64,000 bases of DNA from Theristus sp. LFF4_11 (Eukaryota; Nematoda; Chromadorea; Monhysterida; Xyalidae): positions 150,632 to 214,631 of the forward strand of contig JASANC010001810.1 in assembly GCA_030248135.1 (NCBI GenBank), read 5' to 3'. The position numbers and the translations under genes are program-made. Under the pieces are notes generated by a model that worked only from the letters and a program-made list of their open reading frames with translations, was not told the origin of the DNA and ran no database searches. Shown here piece by piece: positions 48,901 through 58,700 of the stretch; within the stretch, counting starts at the first letter, position 1, and every line of letters starts with the position of its first letter.

Positions 48901-48918
48901 ACCCCCCAAAAAAGTCAT
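42985..48918 (-). CDS. NeSL/R2-type non-LTR retrotransposon polyprotein (1,977 aa), intact, with Ulp1 protease and C-terminal SGNH-hydrolase-like domain
   Basis: One uninterrupted ORF; an alternative ATG lies at 48822. Domains in order: PQ- and RGG-rich N-terminus (~33-185); three C2H2/C2HC fingers (~218-325; CPVPDC, CRFC, CPSC); eight 14-residue repeats of type ASVATTNRPSxTKA (~339-450); Ulp1/C48 cysteine protease (~600-780) with HW at His674, Asp near 691, and QTDAVNCG with Gln732 and Cys738; reverse transcriptase (~1020-1290) with LDLRNAFGSVPH, GVKQGDPLSP and YADD at 1229-1232; CCHC knuckle CRRCGDKYETLQHILNHC (~1604); restriction-like endonuclease (RPD, then ILDVTCPFE, ~1668-1690); and an SGNH-like domain (~1795-1965) with GDS at 1808-1810, GIND at 1860-1863 and DDVH at 1945-1948. 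RT plus restriction-like endonuclease plus Ulp1 is typical of the NeSL/Utopia branch. The SGNH module is not something I know from that branch. Intact frames suggest recent activity. Confidence 0.93.
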   Translation of the reverse strand: MTFLGGRGIENNFNCYYRHPISLFSQFSYNPTMWPFNGQFTSPHYTPAYPFAYPAVMPQPQQQQQAVPQQPQIIYVQSPPQPPPQPPQPIQQSQQPATQGYNGGGRGRFQGNFYRRNSNFRGGNSRGGTGGGVHSRGGAQSRGSWSLRRTSYGGVHKRGGSAHRGPQAHRGGSNNTAAGTQPSGRLFGGGIQKVPFSEKALLTGEGVTILVPFAKEIECPVPDCDRRYCIMPNYEHKISIDTHLIREHNFDPQNAKYKLRCRFCSFAPNTRCRIKSLISHSHLHVFEFETLPSDNHVRYQCPSCSIYFPTSIALTSHLRQSKCKRQHPTEASVATSDNQAASAATTNCTSDTKAASVAATNRPNGNKVASVATTNRPSVTKAASVAATNRLNDSKVASVATTNRQNDIKVASVATKNRPSDTKAASVATKNRPSNTKDASVAPTNTSSGTTAVPVANFESAKDTRATLSEEAPSLEGALHNNNSHPLDHIPTSPDANRFRSRLETVPELSDHKISTSTKSHCKLQPQKTTGAQLKRYSSAQTIPLGVVTRSRARSSSTSNTNDQTRQTNSTAAPSFSAHQTSIASSKCQAPNTSSCPTQWCNRHPKQWSDTELNRALRSAIHNSRDSIAVDALVWQTGNQEPSCNFQEWRSIPIWPEERNAWSTAYIPVFYNSHWALAVLSVASNVLHYYDSSARTLPPKSVLKDLLAICSNLTKSNKKPRVVECPENYFKQTDAVNCGPAAALTASRAVMQEQLVFGVDAVVNHRRLLEAEFATDGLARLEEMAFQSAIKTIEASQNKVKQPKSKSHNNSHVKPTVNTTKTDRTGSVPTKHSDWLNKLEQWSENADWSSFENICHELTESLASKTNQTGQPKAPLRHANDKSTQTVRPNFKPADPTKAKQSAKSYLQKLYNRNKKKAFKKVLGNSAVQCTLDPDAVASYFKKEMGPRAIDYHALDNCATITKSLSDEEKNRIAAEITPAEVGRVLRRMPNSAPGADGVSYADLKKLPGCEVILARIYQICQANKKVPSAWKTANTILIHKKGDQGDVRNFRPIAIMSTIYKLYTAILANRVGRLSVEKKLSDSSNLLLSHEQSGFEAFEGTIENVFLLDNIITHARNDVNELHVAWLDLRNAFGSVPHPLIFYMLDKLGFPSEFLEIVADIYNEASTTFQCGDCITEAVPIESGVKQGDPLSPLLFNISLEFLIRTIKSNFPTAGYTLGPSTHNVLAYADDLAVITTNPGDLEELLALVSSVASDMGLAFNAAKCGTLSALGSRALNCQFEIQGGKIPALDQGEAYTYLGTYLGIANDQTPNEMFTDIISDLDKISKCDLAPWQKLDAIRVFLQPRLSYTARTSDISVTALNHLDKVLKDVCREVTNLPFNSTPHYIFSDHRNGGLGMLSFADAYAIQTVAHVFRLLSSKNSRTRSTAWFLLRHEVARWIRGDPTDEQIGEFCNAKTDGAFHRALAASGGGAKNVFKRFRKAVRTLQKLFHIEFQVNGDNLSVTLDHPRFGYVTATDNQRKCVYRWLRECVTNYHFTALQKLPSQGKIARGAVNQIENNRFTADGKFISFAGYKFIHSARLNLLSTKCNTLTRGPDAKNRDSACRRCGDKYETLQHILNHCKYQLGAAVTARHDDIQNRVVSAIKLNNPTFEVSVNKQCKIANRSLRPDIVVKNPATDEVWILDVTCPFEYKAHNESNWHTVARQHKITKYLIEANAFERRGYKVYLDAIVVGSLGTWDPLNNDALRTLNIPQKQISKLIRFIVMDTIEHSKSIYWRHVLGDKYLNFIPGSAQTRLGRLTPPIAVLGDSNASRVHRIVDIDKTKVSVHDRRGALSTTLLAAVKDMNGPIASSAVVIVGGINDVNRGKSQGKEEEIAEYLVAAARQARDISPGVKAFIVSLRSREPGDSAALINQAMTSLMDEWESENIEIIKVNYNANGALETDDVHLTPLAMSDVLLQVADKVKVDIRAPNIPDK
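47564..47903 (-). repeat. 42-bp coding minisatellite inside the LINE ORF
   Basis: Eight tandem 42-bp units keep frame and encode 14-residue repeats of the form A-S-V-A-(A/T)-(T/K)-N-R-x-x-x-x-K-(A/V/D). Units are diverged at the four variable positions but not in length. The repeat links the zinc fingers to the protease region. Confidence 0.85.
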
Positions 48919-49695
48919 TTTTAGGCTGAAATTGCGTAGTGGGATAGAGGTTCTGGTTTTTGAAAAAATGAAGATAGACTGATGGTTTTGAATGAATATG
49001 GTTTTGAATGAAAATAATTTTGAATGAGGATAGGGTGTATAGTTTTTAGTTAGTTTTTTTTTTAGGAAGAATAATTGCAGTTTGTAGGTATCCCGTTTGA
49101 TTGGAAGTAGCTTAGTTTTATCGTTTTATTTTGGTGCTTAGTTCCCCTTTTTGAAAAACGATGAATCTTGTGTTTAGCAAAAACAAACCACACTGGCCCA
49201 CTGATAGTGAAGTGCTGAGTATCGATACACTTGATTGTCTTGACACACAACCAACGCAGAATTAGTTGACCCACGCGGACGGTTTTGGCGGCATTACGGT
49301 GGATTCAGTAGAACGAACGTTGCAGTAGAAGAGCAGGAGTACAAGCAAGTGATTCTCTTCTCTTCTCTTCACGGCATGCCCAATTTGGTTTTAGTTTGCT
49401 TTTATTAGTTCCAGTTTGTGTTGCGATTTTGACAATGTAAGACCCAATTCGTTTCACACCTCAATGAATTCGTAATTGCGACACCACGCACAAGGCATTG
49501 ATTTTTGCGCCATCTCTTTTGAACACGTCAACAGAGCAAAAAGTCAAAGTTGCGGAGCTAGTATCTTTTACGTTGAACAGCTTGATTGAAGAACAGAAAG
49601 AAAATTAACTGAAAAAAACTATTGGCTGCATTGTCAACCTGAAACAACAAATCAAGTCAGTAGCCAAGCCCCCCGCACAGGTGCCGCACGCTCAA
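48919..49695. other. Region between LINE ORF and sulfotransferase gene A
   Basis: Probably holds the LINE 5' UTR and its junction with host DNA, plus the promoter of the plus-strand sulfotransferase gene. A (TCTTC)-type pyrimidine repeat lies near 49350-49370. I see no spliced-leader, U2 or rRNA target sequence flanking the element. Confidence 0.4.
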
Positions 49696-51623
49696 ATGTG
49701 GCGCAAACGTCTTCTTCGGCGCGTGATACGCAATCGATCTGCATGCGCCCTGATGCTGAGTGTGAGCACGCTGCTAACGCTGTATGTCCTTGTTCTGTTC
49801 GCCGAAAGTGTTGCATTTCAACACTTAAAAGACAAAATCCCATGGCCCAGTGAAGCATCAGATGACAATGATCATGAAGACGGTGCGTTGATTTGATTGT
49901 CAAAGAAAAAGCTGTTTGTGGTCAGAATTTTATCGTCTGACATCGGGTCGTCAAAGGATGCCAAAACGGAGCCATTTATTGTTTTAGTTGAAGTCCGTCA
50001 TGCTTAGTGACCCTCATTAGCAACACATTTTTTTCACAGTCAAAAAACGGGCGAACGACAAGCAAAAAAATAAATGGTGTTTGTACGTTAAAGCAGAAGC
50101 GACCAATGAAAGCGGCCCAATTCGTCACTTCATGTTTCACGCGTTGCACAAAACGGGCACCACGATCACGCGACACGAGCTCGAGCATTTCTGCGCTGAG
50201 CAAAAGTTGAAGTGTCTTGGTTACGCGAGTTGCAGACTGCACCCGGTACAAGTGATTCGATGTTTCCGCAATGTATCGGTGGCCGCTGACGACAGAGCAC
50301 CGAATAATAACAGTGAACTACACATTGACTTCGGCACGTTCACGATGCGCCGGATGAATGCTGGCTGTTGTCCAAAGTTGAACGATATCAATCAGTTTGA
50401 TGGTAACTTCTGGGTGTTCGTTGTCACGCTTAATCAGTTCAGATTGAATTTCTCATCAAACACCAAAAAGCTGTGATTTTTTGTACGCTATTGAAATCCA
50501 GCCAGCACATATGTCACAATTAGCGTTTCGATCAATTTTGCTTTTGACTTATAAGCATTGTTCACAGCATTGATCGACCATTTTGCAATGCGAGGCAGCG
50601 ACAACAAGATTTTTCTGGAAAATGCTTTTCCGAAAAAGATGTTCAGATTCACTTTCATTCGTGAACCGTTAGAACAATTCGTTTCGTATCACAGCATGCT
50701 GTTTCAAGTGCGGTTAGTTAAAGTGTGATGCTGTCACGGTTTTTGTTTTATCCTTCATCTTTCTGAATTTGCTCTTGTGTACAATCCAACCTTAGCCTCT
50801 TTTTTCAGATACCAATTTCCGCACGTGCTCAATCTCACTGAAATAATTGAACTCTTCTACAATCACACTCAGAAACTGGCGCCAATGCCAACAAAATATT
50901 GGAATCTGTATCAGTTGCTCAGCAACTCGCAGTCGAAAGAACTGGGCTGGTCGGGCAATGCAAGCGATGGTCGCTCGCTGACACGCACCATTCGGTCAGA
51001 TGACAGTTGAATCCAGTTGAAACTTTTGAATGAGATTTGCATGTGTCTGTTTGAAACCGAAAAAAAATAAAGCAACCTATTCAAAAACTCACTCGATCCA
51101 AAACAAGAACGCCGTAGACGTCGAAACACAATGAAGAAGCACCCCGATGCCCAAAGGTTTTAGATCACAGTTTTCAGCATGGAAATAAAAAAAGAAAATG
51201 TCTGCGATTGAAACAAAAGCATCAGTTTTCAATGGAATCCCAGTGCTAGAAAAAAGAAGCTCGGGAGCACGAGAAGTCAAGTGCTGTCGACCAGTCAGCT
51301 AAATGAGTTGACATTTTGTATAGACCGTATGGATCTTTTCTCGGGAACTTTGACCCTTTTGCCTGTTTCTCAGATTTCTTGACACGCTCGATTTCGTTGG
51401 CATCACGGAGCATTTGTGTCAGTCATGGCAGTTGCTTCGCGAAAAACTTCGCTGGCCAGCTGAGAAATATTTCCGTCCCGTCAAGATGCCGCGACAAAGC
51501 GAGGAACGGCTGGCGACGTTGGGCGGACTCCACCGGGCAATGCTGCAGAGGGTGCAGAGTGCCGATCATGCTCTCTACCGAAGAGCGATAAAAATCTTTG
51601 ACAAACAGTTGAAACAACAGTGA
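49696..51623 (+). CDS. Gal-3-O-sulfotransferase-like Golgi sulfotransferase A (376 aa)
   Basis: Predicted type II Golgi enzyme moving sulfate from PAPS to a sugar hydroxyl on a glycolipid or glycoprotein. Exons 49696-49882, 50040-50402, 50568-50712, 50809-50994, 51374-51623; phases 1, 1, 2, 2 agree and the frame ends in TGA. A basic start is followed by a membrane anchor (about residues 16-37, ACALMLSVSTLLTLYVLVLF). The 5'-phosphosulfate loop is LHKTGTT in exon 2. The 3'-phosphate motif region is FTFIREPLEQFVSYH in exon 3. The C-terminal part (DFVGITEHLCQSWQLLREKL then RW) resembles the galactosylceramide sulfotransferase (Gal3ST) family C-terminus, as does the NSQSKELGWSG segment. The substrate cannot be told from sequence. 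The start is the ATG in the anchor exon. Confidence 0.8.
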
Positions 51624-51927
51624 TACATGTTCCAAATTTTTGTCGCCGCATGCCGTTTTCTTCTCAGTCTACTGAAACAATGCACCAGCGGTCTTTGGTC
51701 TGAGCTGGGTGGTAAAACTGTGTGTTTCTGCTTGAAAACAAAACAAAACTAAGCAGTGATTGGTTTGTGGACGTGGCAGTTTACGAATGAATTATTAATG
51801 AACTTGTTGTTGTGTTCTTATTGTGCTTTCTTTAACCTTCTCAAATACCCGGATGCCAGAATGAACATAAAGAAGTTCATTGTTGAAACCTTTGTAAAAA
51901 TACGATTTGTTCATTTGGTATAAAAGA
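51624..51927 (+). other. Spacer between the two sulfotransferase genes
   Basis: Only ~300 bp separates the stop of gene A from the ATG of gene B. No other feature is visible. It must contain the 3' end of A and the start region of B, or the pair may share a transcript. Confidence 0.4.
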
Positions 51928-54091
51928 ATGCCATGGGCCAGTTTAAAGGCACATCGAAACCGACAGCATTTTGACAAATTGCCAAACTTGAGACTCATCC
52001 GAAGAACCCATATAAAGCGATATTTGACCTGCGTTGTCATGATCAGCGGTTTTTTGGCGTATTTTCAATCTTGCTTGCCGCAGTCGGCTGTTCATTGGAC
52101 CAATCAGACGAATGTCAATGAGACAATGAAAGCATCAGGTGTGGAATTTGGAAGGTTTCTGATTTAGACATAATTGGGGATACGCAAGGAATGTCATTCA
52201 TCAATTAGTGTTCTCTCACTTTCCCAATGTAGGGAGGGTGAGGGATTGGCCGTAGAAATTGACTTCCTCACGCTCCGCGCGATTATCTTTTTCTAGGATC
52301 GGCTATAATGGACAATTCCAATTTTGCTCAAAACACACAACTCAAAAAATAAAAATCACGTTTTAGTTCTTCGACGACGCACAGGCGCACTTTTCTTTTA
52401 TTTCAAAAGTTTTAGCTACGAAACAACGTCAGTTCGTATTTCTCGCGCTGCACAAAACGGGCAGCTCCGTCACTCGAGAGCAACTGAGCAAATTCTGTGT
52501 CGACAATCGTTTGAAGTGTTTGAATTTTGCCGCCTGTCGAACGGTGCCCGATGAAGTGGTGAACTGTTTTCGTAACGCAAGCAACGCCACTGGCCAGGAG
52601 TCACATGTTGACTATGGAACATTCACTGTGAAAAGATTGAGATTCGGTTGTTGTCCGAATTTCAATTTTACAAACGTTCGCTTTGATGGTGAGCGCTTGA
52701 GTTTTAGATGCGTTTTTCTGTTTCATTCAATTAGCGGAAACATTTACTTTAACCGGTTAAAATCTGAATTTATTCAATGTAAATTTAACTAGTCTGGTTG
52801 CTTTAGGCAGGACTTGCAATGTGGCACTGGCTTATGATTATCCATCAATAATTTGCCGTTCTGGCCGATTGTTTTCAACGTTGCTCATGTCTGTATTCAG
52901 CGTTGGTTGACCATTTGTCGCTGTTTGGGAAGGAGAATCAAGACTTCTTTAAACGATCGTTTCCGAACAACGCCTTCCGTTTCACGATCATGCGCGAGCC
53001 ATCCGAACAGTTCATTTCATATCACGCACATTTAGCGAAATCGGGGTTTGGTTTGTTTTTTTTGTTTGAAATTGCATCTTACAGTCAATTCTTACATTGA
53101 AATCTGACGAAATGTGGCACGTTTATTGGCTGCAAAACCAATCAACGCCTCAGTTCAAATGACCAACTGTAACTTTATCAAACAACGCGTCTATAGCTTC
53201 TTCATCTGCAGATACCAACTGCCGCCAACGTCCATTCCAACCCTGCAATTAACGATTGATTTGTTCCACCGACACACGATGTTGAATGCTCGATTGACAC
53301 CAGAACACTGGCAACTTCATCAATTGTTGACGAACAGCCAATCGAAGGAGCTCGGCTGGTCGGGCGATGAACGGGACAAGCAGTCATTTGAGGATGCTTT
53401 GAAGTGAGTGATATTGGCATTTTATTATTTTGGCTTTTGTGGTATGTCGACTTCTGCGATGGCACCAGAACAGGCTAAGTGAATCGGCTGCAATTTTTCA
53501 TGTCCCGACTTACTTTATGACAAGTGCTGTAGTTGTTTTGTTTATCAATGTGTTCTCCAGAACGTGAAAAGCAGACCAACGAAATGGCGAACCAACAACA
53601 GTATTGTTGATCGCTTTCTCGCTGGCATTTTTTCAAACAATCAATTATTTCACAAAATTTGGTGTTTATCCAACTTACAGTACTGTTCCACTACTCCAAT
53701 CAGTGTGCAAAGAATGATGGCTTAATCCGATAACGATGATGCCGCGGCAGAAAGCCGGTTCTTCACAAAAAAAAACAATTCAAAATACAACCGTGCTGAA
53801 ACTGCAAACGATTTCAGACTGTTAAATTCAATGGATTTCGTCGGCCTCAGCGAGCACTTGTGCCAAACGTGGCAGCTTCTCCGCGAGTGTCTCCGTTGGC
53901 CGTCCGATTATTATTTTAGACCAATCGAGATGCCTCGAAAAAGTTTCGAAAAGTTTCTGTTTTTGAGCGATTCTCATCGATCGATGCTGCGCAAAATTCA
54001 GCGGTACGATTACGAACTGTATGAGAGAGCACGGACACGCTTTGCGGCGCATTTGAACCGCAGCACTTGTCGTACCAGTCCAGACGACTGA
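51928..54091 (+). CDS. Gal-3-O-sulfotransferase-like Golgi sulfotransferase B (364 aa)
   Basis: Tandem paralogue of the preceding gene. Exons 51928-52138, 52416-52688, 52901-53045, 53212-53403, 53818-54091; phases 1, 1, 2, 2 are the same as in gene A, and exon 3 is 145 bp in both. It has a type II anchor (YLTCVVMISGFLAYFQSCL, about residues 33-51), a PAPS loop LHKTGSS, a 3'-phosphate region FTIMREPSEQFISYH, then NSQSKELGWSG and DFVGLSEHLCQTWQLLRECL. The exon 2 acceptor is ambiguous: TTTTAG at 52415 or AAAAG six bases earlier give the same frame. Role as for gene A. Divergence outside the catalytic motifs suggests an old duplication with separate substrates or expression. Confidence 0.8.
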
Positions 54092-55777
54092 TATTTGATT
54101 CATGGTAAATTCATTGTACCCGGATCAAACCTGGTGAATTGGAGCACGGTTTGCTATCGTGTATTATCTTTAATTTTTTCCCGAGACTAAATGCGCACAT
54201 AGACAGGTAAACAGTTTCATGCATTACGCGGAATTCAAAATTGGTAAAGTGATCCGAGTCCCCTAAATAAGGCCAGGTCACTTAAGCTACTTTGAATTGT
54301 CACCAATGATGAAACTAGTTTCCTATCGACGTCTGCAAACGCACTGAGTCGCATAACCTAAAATAATGATAATAGTGCACATTGCCGCGCAAATCTCCGT
54401 CAGTGGTCAGTTCCATAAAAGTGAGCGGTGTTTGAAAAATGAGGGGCTTTACTCCAGGGTGTTCAAAAAAATACCTTGAAATACGTAACAAAGCACAAAA
54501 TTTTCTTGTTCACGCCTTCTCCGTCACACTTTCTAGTCTCAACTCTCTTCGGATGAATAATGGAGGCCAACAGAATAAAGCGTTGAAACACACGTACGGT
54601 CACGGTGGTGGTCCATGGGCCATTGTTCTTTCAGTTTTTTGAGTTGAAATTAATCTTTGTAGAATACGTTTGTAGAATAGAGATTTACGTTGCTTTGTTG
54701 ATGATATGTGTGACAATCACATGAAATTCTGCTGATCAACCCGAATGGCTTGATGCAACCCGATCTACAGTCTATCTGTAGGATTATTTCAACCAGCTGA
54801 TTGGTTGGTTGCACGCGTGGCGTGATGCATGCATTCTGCGCAGGCGTTCTTGGGGGCATCAATCTGCCAATTTTAATTTCTCAGTTCAGTGGGATAGACG
54901 CCAAGAAGTTCTTGAATTTTTTTGCCATATGAAACCCGTTTTCAAAAATTTGTGTTATCAAAATTTTAAACTCTAGTTTAGTCACTAGGTTGAAGTACAC
55001 ATTGAATCATTTTCCAACTTAGGCTTTTTCCAATGTACACAGCTCTTTCCATTTTAGACCGCTGAAAAGTAGTCCCACACAGCAAAAACGAAAGCCATAT
55101 GCTCGAAAAATAAACGGCCACGCAAACCCGAAATGACCGTCTCAAGACGCTCTTCAAAAAGCCAAGTGGCATTTCAGAAAGCACCGATAGGAAGAAGCGG
55201 CGGTGGAGCCTCGTTGTCTCGTTTTTCATCCGCCGTTTGATTGTATCATGAGCGTTTCAGCCGGACACAGAAGAAAGGACACAAAGGGGGAGGGCATGAA
55301 ATGATACACGACGCAAGTTGTCACTGATGTACCCAAAGTTTGTTTCGCCCTTTTCTTCGCGTATACACACGACACACATGCAAGTGGTCGAGCAAGCACG
55401 CGCGGACGCGGATAACAACAATCGCATCGTGCTTACATATATTCAGCAAAAGTCTCTCTGGGGACTTGCGAATGGCGTCAGATCGCATGACAATGCTTTT
55501 CACTCGTTTTTCTCTTTATTCTCCGGTTTCTCTTTTGCGCTGGGGGCAACTTGTATTTTGCGCGTTTGCTTCTCGACGAGTTTTGCACGCATTTCGCTTC
55601 CTTCCCGCGTGAATGCACGTCTAGTGCGTTTGACGCTCGCGCGCGCGCACTTTTTTCAGTTCCTCTTCTGCCGTGTGACACGGTCGACTCAGCACTCCGC
55701 AGACAGTTTTCATCGCCATGATGTATCGTTAGAAAAAGATAGTTTTGAACAGAAAAAAACTCACAGGTTTTATTGAA
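54092..55777. other. Intergenic region with repeat fragments, upstream of the receptor gene
   Basis: Contains a dispersed-repeat copy (54187-54420, minus) shared with 15060-15260. It also holds a CAATCAGCTGATTG-type fragment near 54785-54860 and a short GCGCGCGCGC tract near 55638. A 152-codon open frame ending at 55776 has no supporting features and is probably 5' flanking sequence. Confidence 0.45.
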
Positions 55778-58700
55778 ATGAAGTCATTTTGGGCGCTGCT
55801 GTTCGTCGCGAAAATCGTCGGTGCAGGTAGTGGAAACTTTTTTTGCCCAAAAAAACGTCATACAAAGTAAGGTCCGACAGCAATCAGCTGATTGGCTCGT
55901 TTTCACTCGAGCGTGTGCCAACATTGGTCGGACAAACTGGCCGTGCCGGATGTAGTAGATTGAACTTTCATTGTGCTCGAGTCTGAACATTATTTGCAAT
56001 TGTTAGTCGTCCAGGAGAAGTTTGGAAATTTACCAGCTTGCTTTGCGACAGGTGCCGGCTTTCGCAATGCGATGCACGAGCTGTACGAGCATCTGCTGTT
56101 CCATTACGTGCCGGAAGTTCGGCCGTCGGAAAATGCTGGCGACGTTTCCCTGGTGCTGTTCACAGCCTTCCTCATACACATTCTAGACTTGGTCGGTGTT
56201 GCCTTTCGGGGGATTTTTTGTAAGTTCAGAACCGTGATAGCGTTTGTGATGGAAAATTTGGCTATTTTGTTGCAGAACGAGAAGAATCAAGTGTTCAAGA
56301 CGAACCTTTGGCTGGAAATGGTGAGTAGCACTTTTATGTTTGAAGACTCGCTTTTAATGCAGGATTTTCTGCCTTGCTTTCAAAAAGACTTTTTTTTATG
56401 AACTGAAACTGAAAACCAGACTGCCAGAGCAAAACCAAACAAAACAAGAAAGAAATGTGAAAAGTATGAATTTCCTTTGCTCAACCAGTTAGATCAAATG
56501 GCAATTCACAAAATTCTCTAACTAAAAAACAACCTCTCGTTTCCAGCAATGGACCGACTACCGTCTGGTCTGGAACCCCGTCGACTATGAAAACATCACC
56601 AGCCTGCACATCCCAGCGTGCCAAGTCTGGATACCTGACATCGTCGTATACAACAAGTACAAAAAACAGCTCTCTCTGTCGCACATCAACACTTTTTCGA
56701 TTTCCACGGCTTTATTTGAAAAAACAATTGTATTAAATTTTCCAGCGCGGCCGGAGCCCCGCAGATCACGATCTACACGGATGTCTTTGTGACGCATGAG
56801 GGGCGAATCGTCTGGAAACCCCCGATGCTCGGCAACAGCTTCTGCAGTGTTCGTATGAGAAAAACCCATTGTTTTGTTTGAGATTATAAGGTGAAAAAAC
56901 TATTTTTAAAAGAAAAAGTCCTTTCGTTCAGGTGGACATTGCGAAATTTCCGTACGATGAGCAGCACTGCCACATGAAATTCGGCACTTGGAGCTACGAT
57001 GCGGAATACGTTGACTTGGAGATCTTGCGGTATTATCAGATCCCGAAAGGTAAAACGGCCAAAAGGTGCACGGTCAGACAGAATTGCTGAGCTGCGTTTT
57101 GTTGGCTGTTCATCAGCGTCGTTTAAAAGTTGTAGATGTTTGAAGTGCTAGAAAAGAACAAATTTCCAGGGAAAAATGAGACCGTTGACAATGTTGGCAT
57201 GGATCTGTCGTACTACTATCGCAGTGCGGAGTGGGACATTCTCAACGTGACTGCCGTTCGTCATGAAGTGGTCTACGCTGGCTGCTGCGGACAAACGGTG
57301 CTTGCAAAGTTTGCTGAACCGCCTGTCAGGATTGTAATCAGAACATGACAAAAAAATTGGATTTTTAGTTTAAGCATTTCTGCAGAAATACGTCGACATC
57401 ACATTCCACTTCCACCTGCGTCGTCTTCCGTTGTTCTACAGCGCTAACATGATGCTGCCATGTGGTCTCATCGGTAGAAACTTTTAAAACAACGTTGGAA
57501 GTTTGCTTAAAGGGAATTTAACAACGCTGAATTGTTGCAAAATTTGTGACAGGCGTTCTTTCAATGTTGGCCTACTTGCTACCAGCCGACAGCAAGCAGC
57601 GGATGACGCTTTGCATCAGCATTCTCGTCTCATTGTGCGTGTTCTTCCTTCTGCTCGTCGAAATCATGCCTGCTACCAGCGCTGGTTTGTTCAAAAATTT
57701 GTCTGAACACACAGCTTATTTGAGAAAGCGAGCAAACTCAGTCTGTTGATTGCTCAAAACTAATCAGAATCAAAAAACACCCAGAACAGTTTATATCAAT
57801 CAGCATTTCAATCTCGATCGACTACTCGCAAACCATTTTTACATTTGAATGAATACAGCTCGTTGATTGGTCAAACCAACGTTATGAGCAGCACACTCCA
57901 TTCAAAATGTTTATGATCGAAAGCAACAACCAATAACAGTGTAACAACTCAACCGTTTTTTACAGGCATTCCAATCATGGGCAAGTACATCCTGTTCAAC
58001 ATGATCTCCATCTCCACCACAATCGCGATCACCACGATCACCCTCAACCTTCACCATCGTTCGTCAGACTTTCCGATCTCGCCTCGTATGCGTTGGTTGA
58101 TCATCGAGAAACTCGGCAAACTCATGGACATCGGTCATCCGAAGATCGATTGCTCTCAGACGGATGACGACGATTCGACGACGGCGTTCGGCTGGAGCAG
58201 TGGCCGCAAGCAGAGCGAGCGCACCACCAAAATCGGCGTGAAACGCAAGAGCGGTTCGTTTCGCGCGGTGCCTCCGCAGCTGCCGCGCTTCCCGCAATCG
58301 GCGTTGCCGTCCGTGTCGGCACTGTCGCAGCAGCACTCGGCCGTGCTGGACCGCTTGGCGGCGCCGTCGTCCATGTCGCGATCCGCCGAGCAACTCACTG
58401 CTGCACGCCTGCGACGAAACGTGCTGCTGGATGACACGGCGCCGCCGCAGGAGAGATCGACGCTGGTCGCAGGTGCCTGTTGGTTGGGTTAGGTTCCTTT
58501 CTTTGAAAGGACCCACTTTGATGAATGCACCAGATCGGAGCGATGGGTTTTGTTGCACCGCGGTACTGTGCAATCGTTAAGCCAAAAGCGCGTTTTTGCT
58601 ATTACAAATCACTAGTAGAAAATGAAGCCAAGCTTTCGCGTCCATCCAGACAATTTTACCATTCACACTTGAGTTTTTAGTACACATTTTCAATTTGAGG

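Noticed and set aside
55318..55776. 152-codon plus frame directly upstream of the receptor
   Set aside because: No motif or signal and it ends before the receptor ATG; best read as flanking sequence.
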